Source: Kingella_B sp963529665 (lineage in GTDB: Bacteria; Pseudomonadota; Gammaproteobacteria; Burkholderiales; Neisseriaceae). From it: a stretch of DNA of 61,768 nt. Shown one piece after another: positions 1 through 7,753 of this stretch. The notes beneath the pieces are model-generated. The model did no database searches. It saw only the letters and a program-made list of their open reading frames with translations, and was not told the DNA's origin. Made by a program: the position numbers and the translations under genes. How positions within the stretch are numbered: the first letter of the stretch is position 1; each line of letters starts with the position of its first letter. Location: NCBI GenBank assembly GCA_963529665.1, contig CAUSAG010000011.1:1-61768 (forward strand), written 5' to 3'.

Positions 1-54
1 AAATCCGTCGTTCCTAATACGAACGTACCGGTTCGATTCCGGTCTCGGGCACCA
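1..54 (+). tRNA. tRNA-Leu, 3' part (anticodon CAA or UAA inferred)
   Basis: The window opens inside a tRNA. A T-arm (ACCGG-TTCGATT-CCGGT, 28-44), the 3' acceptor strand, discriminator A51 and an encoded CCA (52-54) are visible. Before the T-arm lies a long variable arm (CGTTC...GAACG). A long variable arm with discriminator A fits tRNA-Leu; bacterial tRNA-Ser usually has G there. The anticodon loop ends in AAA followed by TCC, so anticodon position 36 is A, which points to CAA or UAA. The 5' half lies outside the window. The 3' end is the prophage attachment target and remains intact. Confidence 0.85.
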
Positions 55-56
55 AG
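41..56 (+). other. attL core (16 bp)
   Basis: GGTCTCGGGCACCAAG spans the last acceptor bases and CCA of the tRNA and is repeated exactly at 41788-41803. The flanking bases differ on both sides, which sets the core length. Confidence 0.93.
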
Positions 57-90
57 ATATATTATTAAAACAATTGCTTATGAATAAGAT

Positions 91-110
91 GGTGTAAATT
101 TGGTGTAAAT
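91..110 (+). repeat. Paired direct repeats, likely integrase arm-type sites (left)
   Basis: GGTGTAAAT occurs at 91-99 and 102-110, 11 bp apart. A matching pair with the same spacing class lies just inside the other end, at 41650-41658 and 41662-41670. Symmetric placement next to both cores fits arm-type integrase binding; this is inferred. Confidence 0.6.
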
Positions 111-124
111 AGTATTTTCTAAAA

Positions 125-156
125 AGGAGTATTCCAGTTGGGATACTCCTTTTTTT
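125..156. terminator. Bidirectional terminator between tRNA-Leu and the prophage left operon
   Basis: An 11-bp stem (125-135 with 140-150, one wobble pair) closes an AGTT loop and is flanked by an A-run on the left and a T-run on the right. It can end the tRNA transcript rightward and the long early operon leftward. It replaces the native tRNA terminator, which now lies beyond attR near 41818. Confidence 0.8.
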
Positions 157-353
157 CATGCCGTTGCGCGCTTTTCTTTGTTTCGTTCCAACCATATCAT
201 TATCTCTTCACGTTTCCACCAAAATCTGTGCTTGGATATGGAAATGCGGTTGGGAAAATCTGGGCGCACCGCGTAGCGTTCTAAAACGGTTCTTTTGCTC
301 ACTTGCAGCATCTCGGCAATATCGGTTGCTGTCAATAACTCGGATTGTTTCAT
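156..353 (-). CDS. AlpA/excisionase-like HTH protein
   Basis: A 65-residue protein with a winged-helix, MerR-like HTH (residues about 8-30, TATDIAEMLQVSKRTVLER) followed by a basic and aromatic stretch including FWWKREEI, as in AlpA and phage excisionases. It is the last gene of the leftward early operon and lies directly beside attL. That position suggests a recombination directionality factor or regulator of excision. The family call comes from motif recognition; the Xis role is inferred from location. Confidence 0.75.
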   Translation of the reverse strand: MKQSELLTATDIAEMLQVSKRTVLERYAVRPDFPNRISISKHRFWWKREEIMIWLERNKEKRATA

Positions 354-367
354 TTTTCACTCCATTT

Positions 368-1282
368 TCAAATCAACTCTTTCATCAACCGCGCGGCAAT
401 TTTGGCTTCTCGCGCTTCTAGGTTTCTACCTATGAATATGCCTGTTTGCCGCTCGGATTGTTGGCATAACCAGCGGGCGTAGTTGGCTGCGCCGCTGATG
501 GTTTGCGGGTCGCCCCATTTTCGCCAATGTGGGTTGCGCAAGTTGGGGATGCTTTGGGCGCGCTGAATGCCTATGCTTTTATCGTCTGATTCGGCGATGC
601 GGTACAAATACTCGCTGGCAGCTAGCACGGTTTGGCGCAGTTCGTTTTCTTTGATTTTGTAGCGTTTGGCGCACGCTCGTAGGCTTGCGCCTTGGATGAT
701 GGCAAGCAGGCTTATGTACACGGCTTCGGGTATTTCGTATAGATTGGCTACTTGGTCGCGGACTTCTACGCCGACTTGGTGGCAATAGATGGTAGCGGCG
801 GTTTTTCTGTTTACCAGTTGAAACGCGCCATAGATGATGTAGCTTAATTCTTTTAGTGCGGATAGCGCGGCGCGGCGTTGGTTGGGGGATTGCTCGCGGG
901 TGGTTATCTCGTTGTCTAGGGCGGCGGTGGCGGCATCTAGGATGTCTAGCCAGTAGCTGCGCTGTGGTTCTTGGTACATGCCCCACATCATGCAGATGTA
1001 GCGGATGCAGAATATTAACCGTTCAAAGCTGGCTCGGCTGTCGGGGATGTTGCGGCAGTACACGAGGTCGTTGTAGTAGCCCCAAAATTTGCGGCTTTCT
1101 GCGTCTATTTGTTCGGGGGTGTATTGCTCGCCGTGGGATTGCTGTTGGCGCAATGTGGCGATGGTTTTTTGTGCTAGGCTTTGGCTGCGCTGGATGGGCT
1201 TTTTGTAGGCACGGTCTATGGCTTTGCTTTTTTTGGCTTTGCGTTGGGCGGCGAGTATTTGGGATGCGCTGGGGGATTTCAT
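368..1282 (-). CDS. Phage hypothetical protein, 304 aa
   Basis: I do not recognise this family. The protein is predicted mostly helical, with a basic N-terminus (KAKKSKAIDRAYKK) and a second basic patch near residues 205-220. The start has a good SD (AAGGA, 7 nt upstream). It lies between a KOW-like small protein and the AlpA-like gene in the left operon. A role in regulating or carrying out early functions is plausible but not shown. Confidence 0.75.
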   Translation of the reverse strand: MKSPSASQILAAQRKAKKSKAIDRAYKKPIQRSQSLAQKTIATLRQQQSHGEQYTPEQIDAESRKFWGYYNDLVYCRNIPDSRASFERLIFCIRYICMMWGMYQEPQRSYWLDILDAATAALDNEITTREQSPNQRRAALSALKELSYIIYGAFQLVNRKTAATIYCHQVGVEVRDQVANLYEIPEAVYISLLAIIQGASLRACAKRYKIKENELRQTVLAASEYLYRIAESDDKSIGIQRAQSIPNLRNPHWRKWGDPQTISGAANYARWLCQQSERQTGIFIGRNLEAREAKIAARLMKELI

Positions 1283-1293
1283 GGGGTGTCCTT

Positions 1294-1611
1294 TCAGGCT
1301 GCCTTTGGGGGTTCGGGCAATTTCATCGCCATATCAATGGCATCGCGCAGGCTGTGCAGGTTGCAGGCGACGCATTCAGCGGGCAGTTGCACGTTGCCGA
1401 TGTGGTTATCGCGGTCGGCGAGCCAGTCCAGCCGCACGGTGTCGGGGTGGGGAATAAGTTCGAGATCTGTGTTTGGATAGGCGTCTACCTTGCCATTCTG
1501 ATAGGCAACTTCTACCCATTGGTCTGCCGTATCGTCTGTTGTCCATACAACAACACTTTCACCATGTTCTTTGTGGCGCACGCGGTCGCCAAATTTAAAT
1601 TGTTGGGTCAT
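1294..1611 (-). CDS. Phage hypothetical protein, SH3/KOW-like N-terminus
   Basis: A 105-residue protein. Residues 5-50 (FGDRVRHKEHGESVVVW...) look like a small beta-barrel of the KOW/SH3 type. The C-terminal half (RLDWLADRDNHIGNVQL...LHSLRDAIDMAM) is a segment I recognise as recurrent in small proteins of proteobacterial prophages. Function is unknown. It is part of the leftward early operon. Confidence 0.75.
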   Translation of the reverse strand: MTQQFKFGDRVRHKEHGESVVVWTTDDTADQWVEVAYQNGKVDAYPNTDLELIPHPDTVRLDWLADRDNHIGNVQLPAECVACNLHSLRDAIDMAMKLPEPPKAA

Positions 1612-1623
1612 TTTGCTTGCTCC

Positions 1624-1851
1624 TTAACCTAGCATCGTTTGTAACGTTTCTTTTGACGGGATAAAAATCACGCCCGCTAGCGCGATATACCAAATACGGC
1701 GCACTAATAAATCCGTTTCGCTTACTGTTGGCTCGGTTCCAAGTTTTCGGCAAGCGTGGATATACGATATTCTGTAAGCTATTAAACAAAAAACGGTAAT
1801 ATTGCAAAGAATATCTATATTGTGGATTATTTCTATTAGCCAAATATTCAT
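1624..1851 (-). CDS. Small phage membrane protein
   Basis: A 75-residue protein starting MNIWLIEII, with one strongly hydrophobic segment near residues 9-28 and a second near 57-68. A longer reading to 1995 is open but its extra N-terminus is proline-rich and overlaps the upstream DUF2303 gene, so I prefer the ATG at 1851. The SD is weak. Function unknown. Confidence 0.55.
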   Translation of the reverse strand: MNIWLIEIIHNIDILCNITVFCLIAYRISYIHACRKLGTEPTVSETDLLVRRIWYIALAGVIFIPSKETLQTMLG

Positions 1852-1885
1852 ATTTTCTGGCTGCCCCTTACGGGGCAGGGTTAAG

Positions 1886-2731
1886 TTAGTTGGGAATACC
1901 GTAGTAAATCGGCAAGTCGGCAAAGGCGGCTTGCAATTTATCGGCAATGGCTTGGGCGGCGTTTTCCATGACGGCAGAAACTTGCTGCATTTCATACCAC
2001 AGCACTAATGAGCCGTTGTTTTTGTCAATGCGGAAACGCAGTAGGGCTTCTACAAAGAAATTGTCGCCGCCTTGGTAGGGTGTGAAGGCGATGCCAAATT
2101 TCTCAAAGGCTTTGAGATTGGTTTCATTCTTGCCTGCATCTTCGCTGGTAAACGTGAAATTGATGCGCCCGTCTTGCTCGCGGTAGCCTTGTTTAAAGGT
2201 GGTTTTTTCGGTGTATTCCAAATTTAGGGCAAAATCCAATACTTCGGCTGCGCTGGGCAGTTTGGCGTTGGGGTTGTCGGGATTTTGGGAAACGATGTCG
2301 CGGGCATGGTTGGTTAAAAAGGCGGCAAACTGCGATTGGTTCATGCGCTCGCCGTTGTTTTGCAGCCATGCAGCGGCGGATGGCGTGTGTTGCGGTTTGT
2401 AGCGGGCACGGAAGTCGCCAAAGCCTGCTGCTTGGGCGGTGTGCCCGTTTAACACGACAATCACTTCAATATTGCCTTTGGCAAAATCGGCGTTGAGATA
2501 AATCTCGGTGCCGTCTTGGCGGTGTTTGTCCACAAATTTAATCACGCTGTTTACGTCGTGAAGCTGGAATGTGCCGCGTTTGCGCTCGGGTTGGTCGCGG
2601 TTTAGTTCTTGACTTTCCCACGCGCCATTTTCAGCGGGGGTAAGCAACAAGGGTTGTCCATCGGGTGCAACCACGATGCTAGGGTTGCGTGCGGCATTGA
2701 GCGCGGTTTGGATGATGTTTTGTTCTTCCAT
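1886..2731 (-). CDS. DUF2303 family protein (YfdQ-like)
   Basis: At 281 residues it has the usual length for DUF2303, the family of E. coli prophage YfdQ. Typical features are the mid-protein segment around HTPSAAAWLQNNGERMNQSQFAAFL and the C-terminal YEMQQVSAVMENA region. These genes usually sit with phage recombination genes, as here next to ssb, recT and the exonuclease. Biochemical function is unknown. Confidence 0.85.
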   Translation of the reverse strand: MEEQNIIQTALNAARNPSIVVAPDGQPLLLTPAENGAWESQELNRDQPERKRGTFQLHDVNSVIKFVDKHRQDGTEIYLNADFAKGNIEVIVVLNGHTAQAAGFGDFRARYKPQHTPSAAAWLQNNGERMNQSQFAAFLTNHARDIVSQNPDNPNAKLPSAAEVLDFALNLEYTEKTTFKQGYREQDGRINFTFTSEDAGKNETNLKAFEKFGIAFTPYQGGDNFFVEALLRFRIDKNNGSLVLWYEMQQVSAVMENAAQAIADKLQAAFADLPIYYGIPN

Positions 2732-2743
2732 GATTGGGTTTCC

Positions 2744-3103
2744 TTATGCGGCAGCAAATTTCAAAGGTTTTTTGTCGGCGCTGCCTGTGCCAACAAGATT
2801 GAGTTTTCCTTGGACGGGGTCGTCTGCTTGGATGTTGCCCTCGGGCGTTACAAACACGATGCCGCCCTCGCGTTTTTCTTTGGGTAATTTGGGTAATTTG
2901 CTGGCAATGTCGTGGCTAATTTTGACTGTGCCTTGCGCGATGTTTTGCGGGGCAATGGTCAATTTCAGGGTAACGGTGGCGTTTTTGCCGTGTTCCAGCA
3001 CTTTGCGGGTGGCTTCGGATAGGGCTTGCCCTAGCTCGTCGTCTAAAAAGCCGCTGTTAATCACTTTGATTTGCACGCTGGCGGGTTTGTAGGTTTGGGT
3101 CAT
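2744..3103 (-). CDS. Phage hypothetical protein of the recombination operon
   Basis: A 119-residue protein with alternating beta-strand-like segments (ATVTLKLTIAP, TVKISHDI, GIVFVTPEG). I recognise no named domain. It sits between ssb and the DUF2303 gene and is probably cotranscribed with them. A good SD (AGGAG) precedes the start. Confidence 0.75.
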   Translation of the reverse strand: MTQTYKPASVQIKVINSGFLDDELGQALSEATRKVLEHGKNATVTLKLTIAPQNIAQGTVKISHDIASKLPKLPKEKREGGIVFVTPEGNIQADDPVQGKLNLVGTGSADKKPLKFAAA

Positions 3104-3182
3104 GTTTAGGTCTCCTATTGGGGGGTTAAAATGCTTCGTGGGAAGCGGGGGGTTCAGGCTGCCTTTTCAGGCTGCCTGAAAT

Positions 3183-3626
3183 CTAAAACGGGATGTCATC
3201 ATCAATGTCGTTCACGGGCGCGGCGGGCTGTGTGCCTTGCGCTCGCGGTGGTGCGGGTGGTGCGCTGGATTGTGTGCTTGGTGCGGGATGCGGGTTGTCG
3301 TTGCGCCCGCCTAGCATTTTCATTTCGTTGCCGATGATGTCGTAGGCGGTGCGCTCTACGCCTTGTTTGTCGGTGTATTTGCGGCTTTGGATTTTGCCTT
3401 CTAGATAAATCAGGCTGCCTTTTTTCAAATACTGCCCCGCTATTTCGGCAAGGCGGCGATACAGCGTGATGGAGTGCCATTCGGTGCGCTCTTGGCGTTG
3501 CCCGCTTTGGTCTTTCCAGCTTTCGGATGTAGCGATGCTGAAATTGCATACGGCATCTCCTTGGGGCATATATCTAACTTCGGGGTCTCGCCCCAAGTAG
3601 CCAATTAAAATCACTTTGTTTAACAT
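3183..3626 (-). CDS. ssb: Single-stranded DNA-binding protein
   Basis: A 147-residue SSB: OB fold from MLNKVILIGYLGRDPEVRY through about residue 105, a Pro/Ala/Gln linker and the acidic C-terminal tip DIDDDIPF that recruits partner proteins. I start at the ATG at 3626 because the conserved SSB N-terminus begins there; the 14 extra upstream codons are not SSB-like. It works with RecT and the exonuclease in phage recombination and replication. Confidence 0.95.
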   Translation of the reverse strand: MLNKVILIGYLGRDPEVRYMPQGDAVCNFSIATSESWKDQSGQRQERTEWHSITLYRRLAEIAGQYLKKGSLIYLEGKIQSRKYTDKQGVERTAYDIIGNEMKMLGGRNDNPHPAPSTQSSAPPAPPRAQGTQPAAPVNDIDDDIPF

Positions 3627-3667
3627 GGGTTTACTCCGTGTCGGCGACATGGTTGTCGCCAACATCA

Positions 3668-4615
3668 TTACAATTTATCCAACAAATCCATCTGCTCATC
3701 GGTCAAGTCGTACTGCGCGGTTACTGCGTCATATTCCAAGTCGCCTGTTTTGACTTGCTCGGCGATGGCGTTAAATTCGGCTTCGCCTAGCGTGGGTTTT
3801 TCAGGCTGCGATTCTGCTGGCGGCACGACGTTGTAATCGGCTTCAATAATCTCGCCATAGGCAAAGGCGGCGTTTTGTTGGTCTATGCCTGCTTCGGCTT
3901 GTTCGTCCAGCCCGACGGCTTTTTGGATTTCTATGGACACGGGCAGGTATTTGAATAGTCGGCGGATAACGGTTTTTTTCGCCATTTCTTCGTAGTGGGT
4001 TTGCCATGGTCCGCTGTTGCCTGCTTTGCTTTGGGCGCGGATGGCATCTACTTGGGCGCGGCTCATGACTTCAAACTGGATGCCGCCGTCTTTCAGGCGG
4101 GCTACGGCGTAAACGTGGGTTAGGCTGCCCGTGTTGCCGTCTTCGCTGGGCTTGTGGGTCAAATCTTCATGCAAGCCGTATTCGTAGGAAAAATCGTCGT
4201 TTTCATACACGGCGCGGGCGGATAGGCTGACGATTTGTCCGCTGCGGCGGGCAAGGTCTATCATGCCGCGATAGCCGATAATCAGTTGCACGTTGGCGCG
4301 TCCTTGTTTGTCTTTGCCGTTGCCAAAGGGGATTAGATAGGCGTGCCCTAGGCTGTTGCTCGGTTCTATGCCCAGTTGGGCGCATTGCATGATTGCGCCA
4401 AGGAAACTTTCGGGGCTGCAATTTGCCAAAGCTGGCACGCGGCGCATTTCGGTGGTGGCGATGCGGGCTAGGCGGTCGGCGGTCATGTGTTTGGGCAGGG
4501 CGAGTGCCATTTGGGCTTTGATTTTGGCATCGCTCATTAGGTCGGCGATGGTGCGCTGGGATAGGGGTTTGGCTTTTGCGGGGGTAATGGCGTTTTTTAG
4601 GGCTTCGGTGGACAT
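3668..4615 (-). CDS. recT: RecT family single-strand annealing protein
   Basis: A 315-residue RecT protein. The core segments are present: RIATTEMRRVPALANCSPESFLGAIMQ, LGHAYLIPF, QLIIGYRGMIDLARRSG and FKYLPVSIE. It anneals complementary strands exposed by the neighbouring exonuclease. The C-terminal region, about residues 240-315, is acidic and variable, which is normal. It forms an exo-recT-ssb unit in the PL operon. Confidence 0.95.
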   Translation of the reverse strand: MSTEALKNAITPAKAKPLSQRTIADLMSDAKIKAQMALALPKHMTADRLARIATTEMRRVPALANCSPESFLGAIMQCAQLGIEPSNSLGHAYLIPFGNGKDKQGRANVQLIIGYRGMIDLARRSGQIVSLSARAVYENDDFSYEYGLHEDLTHKPSEDGNTGSLTHVYAVARLKDGGIQFEVMSRAQVDAIRAQSKAGNSGPWQTHYEEMAKKTVIRRLFKYLPVSIEIQKAVGLDEQAEAGIDQQNAAFAYGEIIEADYNVVPPAESQPEKPTLGEAEFNAIAEQVKTGDLEYDAVTAQYDLTDEQMDLLDKL

Positions 4616-4639
4616 GGTGGGTCTCCTGTGGTTTTTGGG

Positions 4640-5536
4640 TTATTTCAATCGCAGCACGCGGGTTTCGCTTTGCTTGGTGTATTGCTGATACAAATCGGGG
4701 TGGGCTGCCTGAAAGGCTTTGCTGTCAAATCGGTTGCTGCTTTGGGCTTTCCATGTGAATAGGGTGTTGTCGCCTGCTTGCATGGTGGCGTAGCTGCCGA
4801 TTTTGATTTTGAGCAAGTCTTCGCGCTCGGCGATTTGGACTTTTAACTCTTTTTCCTGCGCTTTGAGTTCTTTGAGCTCGGCGTAGGCGGTTAGGGTGTC
4901 GCTGTCGGCTTGTGTTGCTTCGCCGTCATCGCGCGGGTAGAGTTTTTGGGCATCTTCGCCGTTTTGTGGTTGGGGCGGTATGCGGGGGATAACGTGGTTT
5001 TGCCAAAAGGCTTGGGCTTTTTCTACCAGCATGGCGATGAGTTCGTCATCGCGTTTGATGTGGTATTGGCGGTATTGGTTGCCGCCAATCAGCGCGGCTA
5101 AATAGGCTTCTTGTACGTTGTAAATCCACATATACCATTGGACTTGGGCGATGTATTCAATGGGGACTTCGTCGGTGTCGTCTGCGCCCCATTCGCGGCT
5201 TTTGAATGCGCTGCTGGTTTTGATTTCTAGGATGGCTTCTATGGTGTCGCCGTTGGTAATCAGGGCATCGGCGTTGGCGATCGCCCATTCGTAATCGGGG
5301 TGTTGTTTCGTTTCAGGCTGCCTGATGACTGTTGCGCCTGTGTCTTGGACAAAGCGGTCTATGATGGGGTTTTCTAGGGCGTGCCCCCAGTAAAGGTGTT
5401 CGCCTTGTTGCTCGGATTGTTCGGTGGTTTTGGATAGGTACACATCTAGGGCGGTTTTGAATTGGGATAGCCCTAAAATGGCGGCGATGTCGCTGCCGCC
5501 GATGCCTTGGCGGCGGGTGGTTAGGAAGTCATTCAT
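4640..5536 (-). CDS. YqaJ-type viral recombinase (phage exonuclease)
   Basis: A 298-residue member of the lambda-exo/YqaJ nuclease group. It begins MNDFLTTRRQGIGGSDIAAILG, the conserved entry motif, and has the catalytic region AILEIKTSS and the downstream QVQWYMWIY. It degrades one strand of double-stranded ends to give substrate for RecT. The ATG at 5536 has a good SD (GGAG) and overlaps the preceding gene by 8 bases, so the two are translationally coupled. Confidence 0.92.
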   Translation of the reverse strand: MNDFLTTRRQGIGGSDIAAILGLSQFKTALDVYLSKTTEQSEQQGEHLYWGHALENPIIDRFVQDTGATVIRQPETKQHPDYEWAIANADALITNGDTIEAILEIKTSSAFKSREWGADDTDEVPIEYIAQVQWYMWIYNVQEAYLAALIGGNQYRQYHIKRDDELIAMLVEKAQAFWQNHVIPRIPPQPQNGEDAQKLYPRDDGEATQADSDTLTAYAELKELKAQEKELKVQIAEREDLLKIKIGSYATMQAGDNTLFTWKAQSSNRFDSKAFQAAHPDLYQQYTKQSETRVLRLK

Positions 5537-5735
5537 AATCGCGCTCCATTTCTTTTTGTAGTTCATAAAGTTGCGACCTTAAATCATCGTTTTCAATTTT
5601 TAAGAAATCGTTTTCTTTTTCTAATTCGTGAACGGTGTTTTCCAATTCTGCAATTTCGATTTCGGCGATATTGGTAAATTCGAAAAAATCTTTTTTGGCA
5701 GCCATATAGGCATCCTGAAAATCTTTTGTAGCCAT
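5529..5735 (-). CDS. Small coiled-coil protein
   Basis: A 68-residue, highly charged protein; residues about 20-65 form a long coiled coil with regular Leu/Ile spacing (IAELENTVHELEKENDFLKIENDDL). I start at 5735, where GGAA lies 6 nt upstream. It overlaps the exonuclease start and may be a partner or modulator of it; that is inference from position only. Confidence 0.7.
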   Translation of the reverse strand: MATKDFQDAYMAAKKDFFEFTNIAEIEIAELENTVHELEKENDFLKIENDDLRSQLYELQKEMERDYE

Positions 5736-5737
5736 GT

Positions 5738-6016
5738 TTATTCCTTCTCTAAAACTATGCCTGCGGTGGGGTCTTTGTCCCATGTCTTTTGCAATAGCAG
5801 GGCATTGCGTTGCTGTTGGCATTGGTCGTGCAGTTTTTGGATTTGGTGGGCTGCGCTGGGGTCAAAGTAGTATTCGTTGGGGATGTCTTGCAGGGTGTCG
5901 CAGTCGTAGGTTTGGATAATGGGCTGCGATTCGGGCTTGTTGGCTTGGGCTGCGCTGAATGCGCCTAGCACAAAGCCAAAGATTAGGGCGGCGGTGGCTA
6001 TGATGTTGGTTTTCAT
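5738..6016 (-). CDS. Small exported or membrane-anchored protein
   Basis: A 92-residue protein starting MKTNIIATAALIFGFVLGAFSAAQA, which is either a signal peptide with a possible AQA cleavage site or an N-terminal anchor. The mature part carries two cysteines (YDCD, HDQC). The ATG at 6016 follows a GGAAAC SD. Exported small proteins in early operons sometimes modify the host envelope; no specific role can be assigned. Confidence 0.65.
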   Translation of the reverse strand: MKTNIIATAALIFGFVLGAFSAAQANKPESQPIIQTYDCDTLQDIPNEYYFDPSAAHQIQKLHDQCQQQRNALLLQKTWDKDPTAGIVLEKE

Positions 6017-6059
6017 GTCGGGTGTTTCCTGTGGTGGGTAAAAGTATTTCATAGTGATT

Positions 6060-6320
6060 TCAGGCTGCCTTGTGCTTGAGATGCCATTTAATCCATGCCT
6101 TTGCGGCGGCTAAATCGGCGGGTTCTATGCCAAAATCTGCGTGGTCATAGTGTCCGTTTGCTTGGCGAATGTGTAGCGTGATGGCAAATAAACCCTTGTT
6201 GTCTTGGCATTTTTGTAGGTAGCTATCTGGGTTGTATTGCTTGCAAAGCGCGTCTAGCTTGTGGATTTTTTTGTGTGTGTAGCGCAAAGCGTCTGCTAAA
6301 TCTGAAATTTCTTGTTTCAT
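6060..6320 (-). CDS. Phage hypothetical protein, 86 aa
   Basis: Residues 1-30 form a charged helix; the rest looks alpha/beta (GLFAITLHIRQANGHYDHADFGI). I do not recognise a family. It has an SD (AAGGAG) and lies in the PL operon. A DUS word overlaps the stop codon region. Confidence 0.7.
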   Translation of the reverse strand: MKQEISDLADALRYTHKKIHKLDALCKQYNPDSYLQKCQDNKGLFAITLHIRQANGHYDHADFGIEPADLAAAKAWIKWHLKHKAA

Positions 6321-6330
6321 GTTTTGCTCC

Positions 6331-6636
6331 TTAAAAGGTGTCTCGGTTGGCTTGGGCGATTTCTAAAATGATTGCCCAAATGTCGTTTTCAGTATCTTCA
6401 TCGCCCCGCCCTGCTTCGGCGGCGGCTAGTTCGTCTAATTCTTGCTCGCAGTTTCCGTAGCGTTGCAAATCGCTGCGGATTTGGGCGATGGCTTGGGCGC
6501 GGTATTCGCGTTCTATCCTTGCTTGCCATTCGCTGTATAGTTCGCCGTGGCGGTTGGTTGGCTCGTCGTAGTTGGCTGGGTCGGGGCAGCCCCAAAAGTT
6601 GTCTGCATAGCCTGTATTAGCGGGGGATTGATACAT
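6331..6636 (-). CDS. Phage hypothetical protein, 101 aa
   Basis: A 101-residue acidic protein with a Tyr/Asn-rich N-terminus and a helical C-terminal half (EQELDELAAAEAGRGDEDTENDIWAIILEIA). No family recognised. It has a strong SD (AAGGAG) and is the second gene after PL. Confidence 0.7.
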   Translation of the reverse strand: MYQSPANTGYADNFWGCPDPANYDEPTNRHGELYSEWQARIEREYRAQAIAQIRSDLQRYGNCEQELDELAAAEAGRGDEDTENDIWAIILEIAQANRDTF

Positions 6637-6647
6637 GGTGCGTCTCC

Positions 6648-6803
6648 TTATGGCATTCCGCGCATGAAGTTGTAGAGTGCTTGGCTTTCTTGGCGGGTGC
6701 GTTTGGCTTGGGGTTGCCAGTCGCTCGGTTTGTCGGTTGCCTTGCCTTTGAATGTCTCTTCAATCTTGGCTAGGGCTTCGGCTAGATTCATGGGCTTTTT
6801 CAT
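6648..6803 (-). CDS. Small phage protein, first gene after PL
   Basis: A 51-residue reading frame (starts MKKPMNLAEALAKIEETF, ends NFMRGMP). It is basic in the middle. It ends 11 bp before the next start, with the SD for that gene right at its stop codon. Its ATG lies about 33 bp downstream of the PL -10 element, so it is the first translated gene of the leftward operon. Function unknown. Confidence 0.65.
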   Translation of the reverse strand: MKKPMNLAEALAKIEETFKGKATDKPSDWQPQAKRTRQESQALYNFMRGMP

Positions 6804-6835
6804 TTTGCTGCTCCGTTGTTTGTTGCGATGGGTGT

Positions 6836-6864
6836 ATTAAACACTATGTTTAAAACAAAATCAA
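6836..6864 (-). promoter_or_regulatory. PL promoter with embedded operator
   Basis: On the minus strand TTGATT (-35, 6859-6864) and TTTAAT (-10, 6836-6841) are separated by 17 bp. The perfect palindrome TTAAACA-CTA-TGTTTAA (6837-6853) covers the spacer and -10. The rightward promoter at 9851-9879 has the same layout nearly base for base, so one repressor should silence both. Confidence 0.8.
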
Positions 6865-6877
6865 ACAAAATGTTTAA
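6861..6877. promoter_or_regulatory. Second operator at PL
   Basis: TCAAACA-AAA-TGTTTAA differs from the perfect palindrome by one base and lies one to two helical turns upstream, over the PL -35. A further half-site (TTAAACA) is at 6910-6916. An array like this is typical for cooperative CI-type repressors. Confidence 0.65.
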
Positions 6878-6938
6878 ATATTTTATTTAAAATTTATATC
6901 CCATTGTTTTTAAACAAAACAAAGTTTTCGCAAGGCGC

Positions 6939-6959
6939 AAAAAACCGCCACGGAGGCGG
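6939..6959 (-). terminator. Hairpin with T-run for leftward transcripts
   Basis: CCGCC-ACGGA-GGCGG (6945-6959) is preceded by six A residues, which gives a T-run on the minus strand. It could stop read-through into the PL region. The rest of 6804-7024 holds promoters and operators and no gene. Confidence 0.5.
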
Positions 6960-6990
6960 AGATGGGCGAAACTTGTAGATTGCCTTATGT

Positions 6991-7015
6991 TTGTTTAAAA
7001 TTTGCGGTTAAACAA
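6991..7015. promoter_or_regulatory. Repressor-like inverted repeat in front of the HEPN cassette
   Basis: TTGTTTAA (6991-6998) and TTAAACAA (7008-7015) form an inverted repeat with a 9-bp spacer, using the same half-site as the PL and PR operators. It overlaps the leader just before the SD of the gene at 7025, so the cassette may be tied to lysogenic control or autoregulated. Confidence 0.45.
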
Positions 7016-7024
7016 GGAAGTCCT

Positions 7025-7753
7025 ATGATTGCACAACCTCAAACTGTTGCCGCTAGTCTATTTGAGCGGTTAAATTATTTTGCCCAAAAAGACAAAGTGC
7101 CGTCGCTTGCTATTGCAGGCTTGCGGCGCGATGCCGAAGCCTTAAAGAAAGTGGATGCGCTTACTGCTTACACAGCTTTGGGGGCAATTGCTGCGCTGGA
7201 AAATCAACCGCAAGAAGTGTTGGCGAATTATTGTGCTGCGCAGCATTTGAACATGGGTTTTCATGAATACCAAAATTTTCATGTTGCTTTTTGGCGTGTG
7301 TTTGATTTTGAGCATGGCAAAGAGGCGATGGATAACGCTTTAAAAGTATGCCAACTTGACGATACAAGGCAGTTAAGCATTGCTATTGAAAATGCCTCAC
7401 ACATGATGCAATTGAGCAATGTGGTGCGATTAAACGATGCGGCTCGTCGCATCCATGCTGATAATATCGTGAACCCTATTGCCGAGCGTATTCAGCAATT
7501 AGGATTGCCCGAGGATATTTTGCAAAATTTGGCAGAGCGTGTTTATCGCCATTTAATGAATCACAAAATTTATGTGCCGAAAAGTATTCTCTATCAAGAG
7601 GATGATTATTTTCTTGTTCGCTTGTATGTTTCAGGCTATGCAGATGTGGCACAGCTTGCCGCGTTGCAAGATGAAATTTACACCATGCAAAACCAATGCG
7701 AGCAAGAAGCAAAAATTGATTTGTCCGCTATTTCCTTTGTATTGCGCCCATGA
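7025..7753 (+). CDS. Helical partner protein of a HEPN cassette
   Basis: A 242-residue protein. Residues about 35-130 are helical with a repeat-like pattern (TAYTALGAIAALENQPQEVL and a similar later stretch) that suggests TPR-like packing. The C-terminal part has beta-like segments (DYFLVRLYVSGY). I start at 7025 because AAGGAAG lies just upstream. It overlaps the HEPN gene by 4 bases. It points rightward between the PL and CI units, a position where phages often keep lysogenic defence or exclusion genes. Function not recognised. Confidence 0.7.
   Translation: MIAQPQTVAASLFERLNYFAQKDKVPSLAIAGLRRDAEALKKVDALTAYTALGAIAALENQPQEVLANYCAAQHLNMGFHEYQNFHVAFWRVFDFEHGKEAMDNALKVCQLDDTRQLSIAIENASHMMQLSNVVRLNDAARRIHADNIVNPIAERIQQLGLPEDILQNLAERVYRHLMNHKIYVPKSILYQEDDYFLVRLYVSGYADVAQLAALQDEIYTMQNQCEQEAKIDLSAISFVLRP

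Noticed and set aside
4203..4421. Several Arg-rich frames antisense or out of frame within recT, ssb and the left operon
   Set aside because: Explained by codon bias in the true genes; no start signals.
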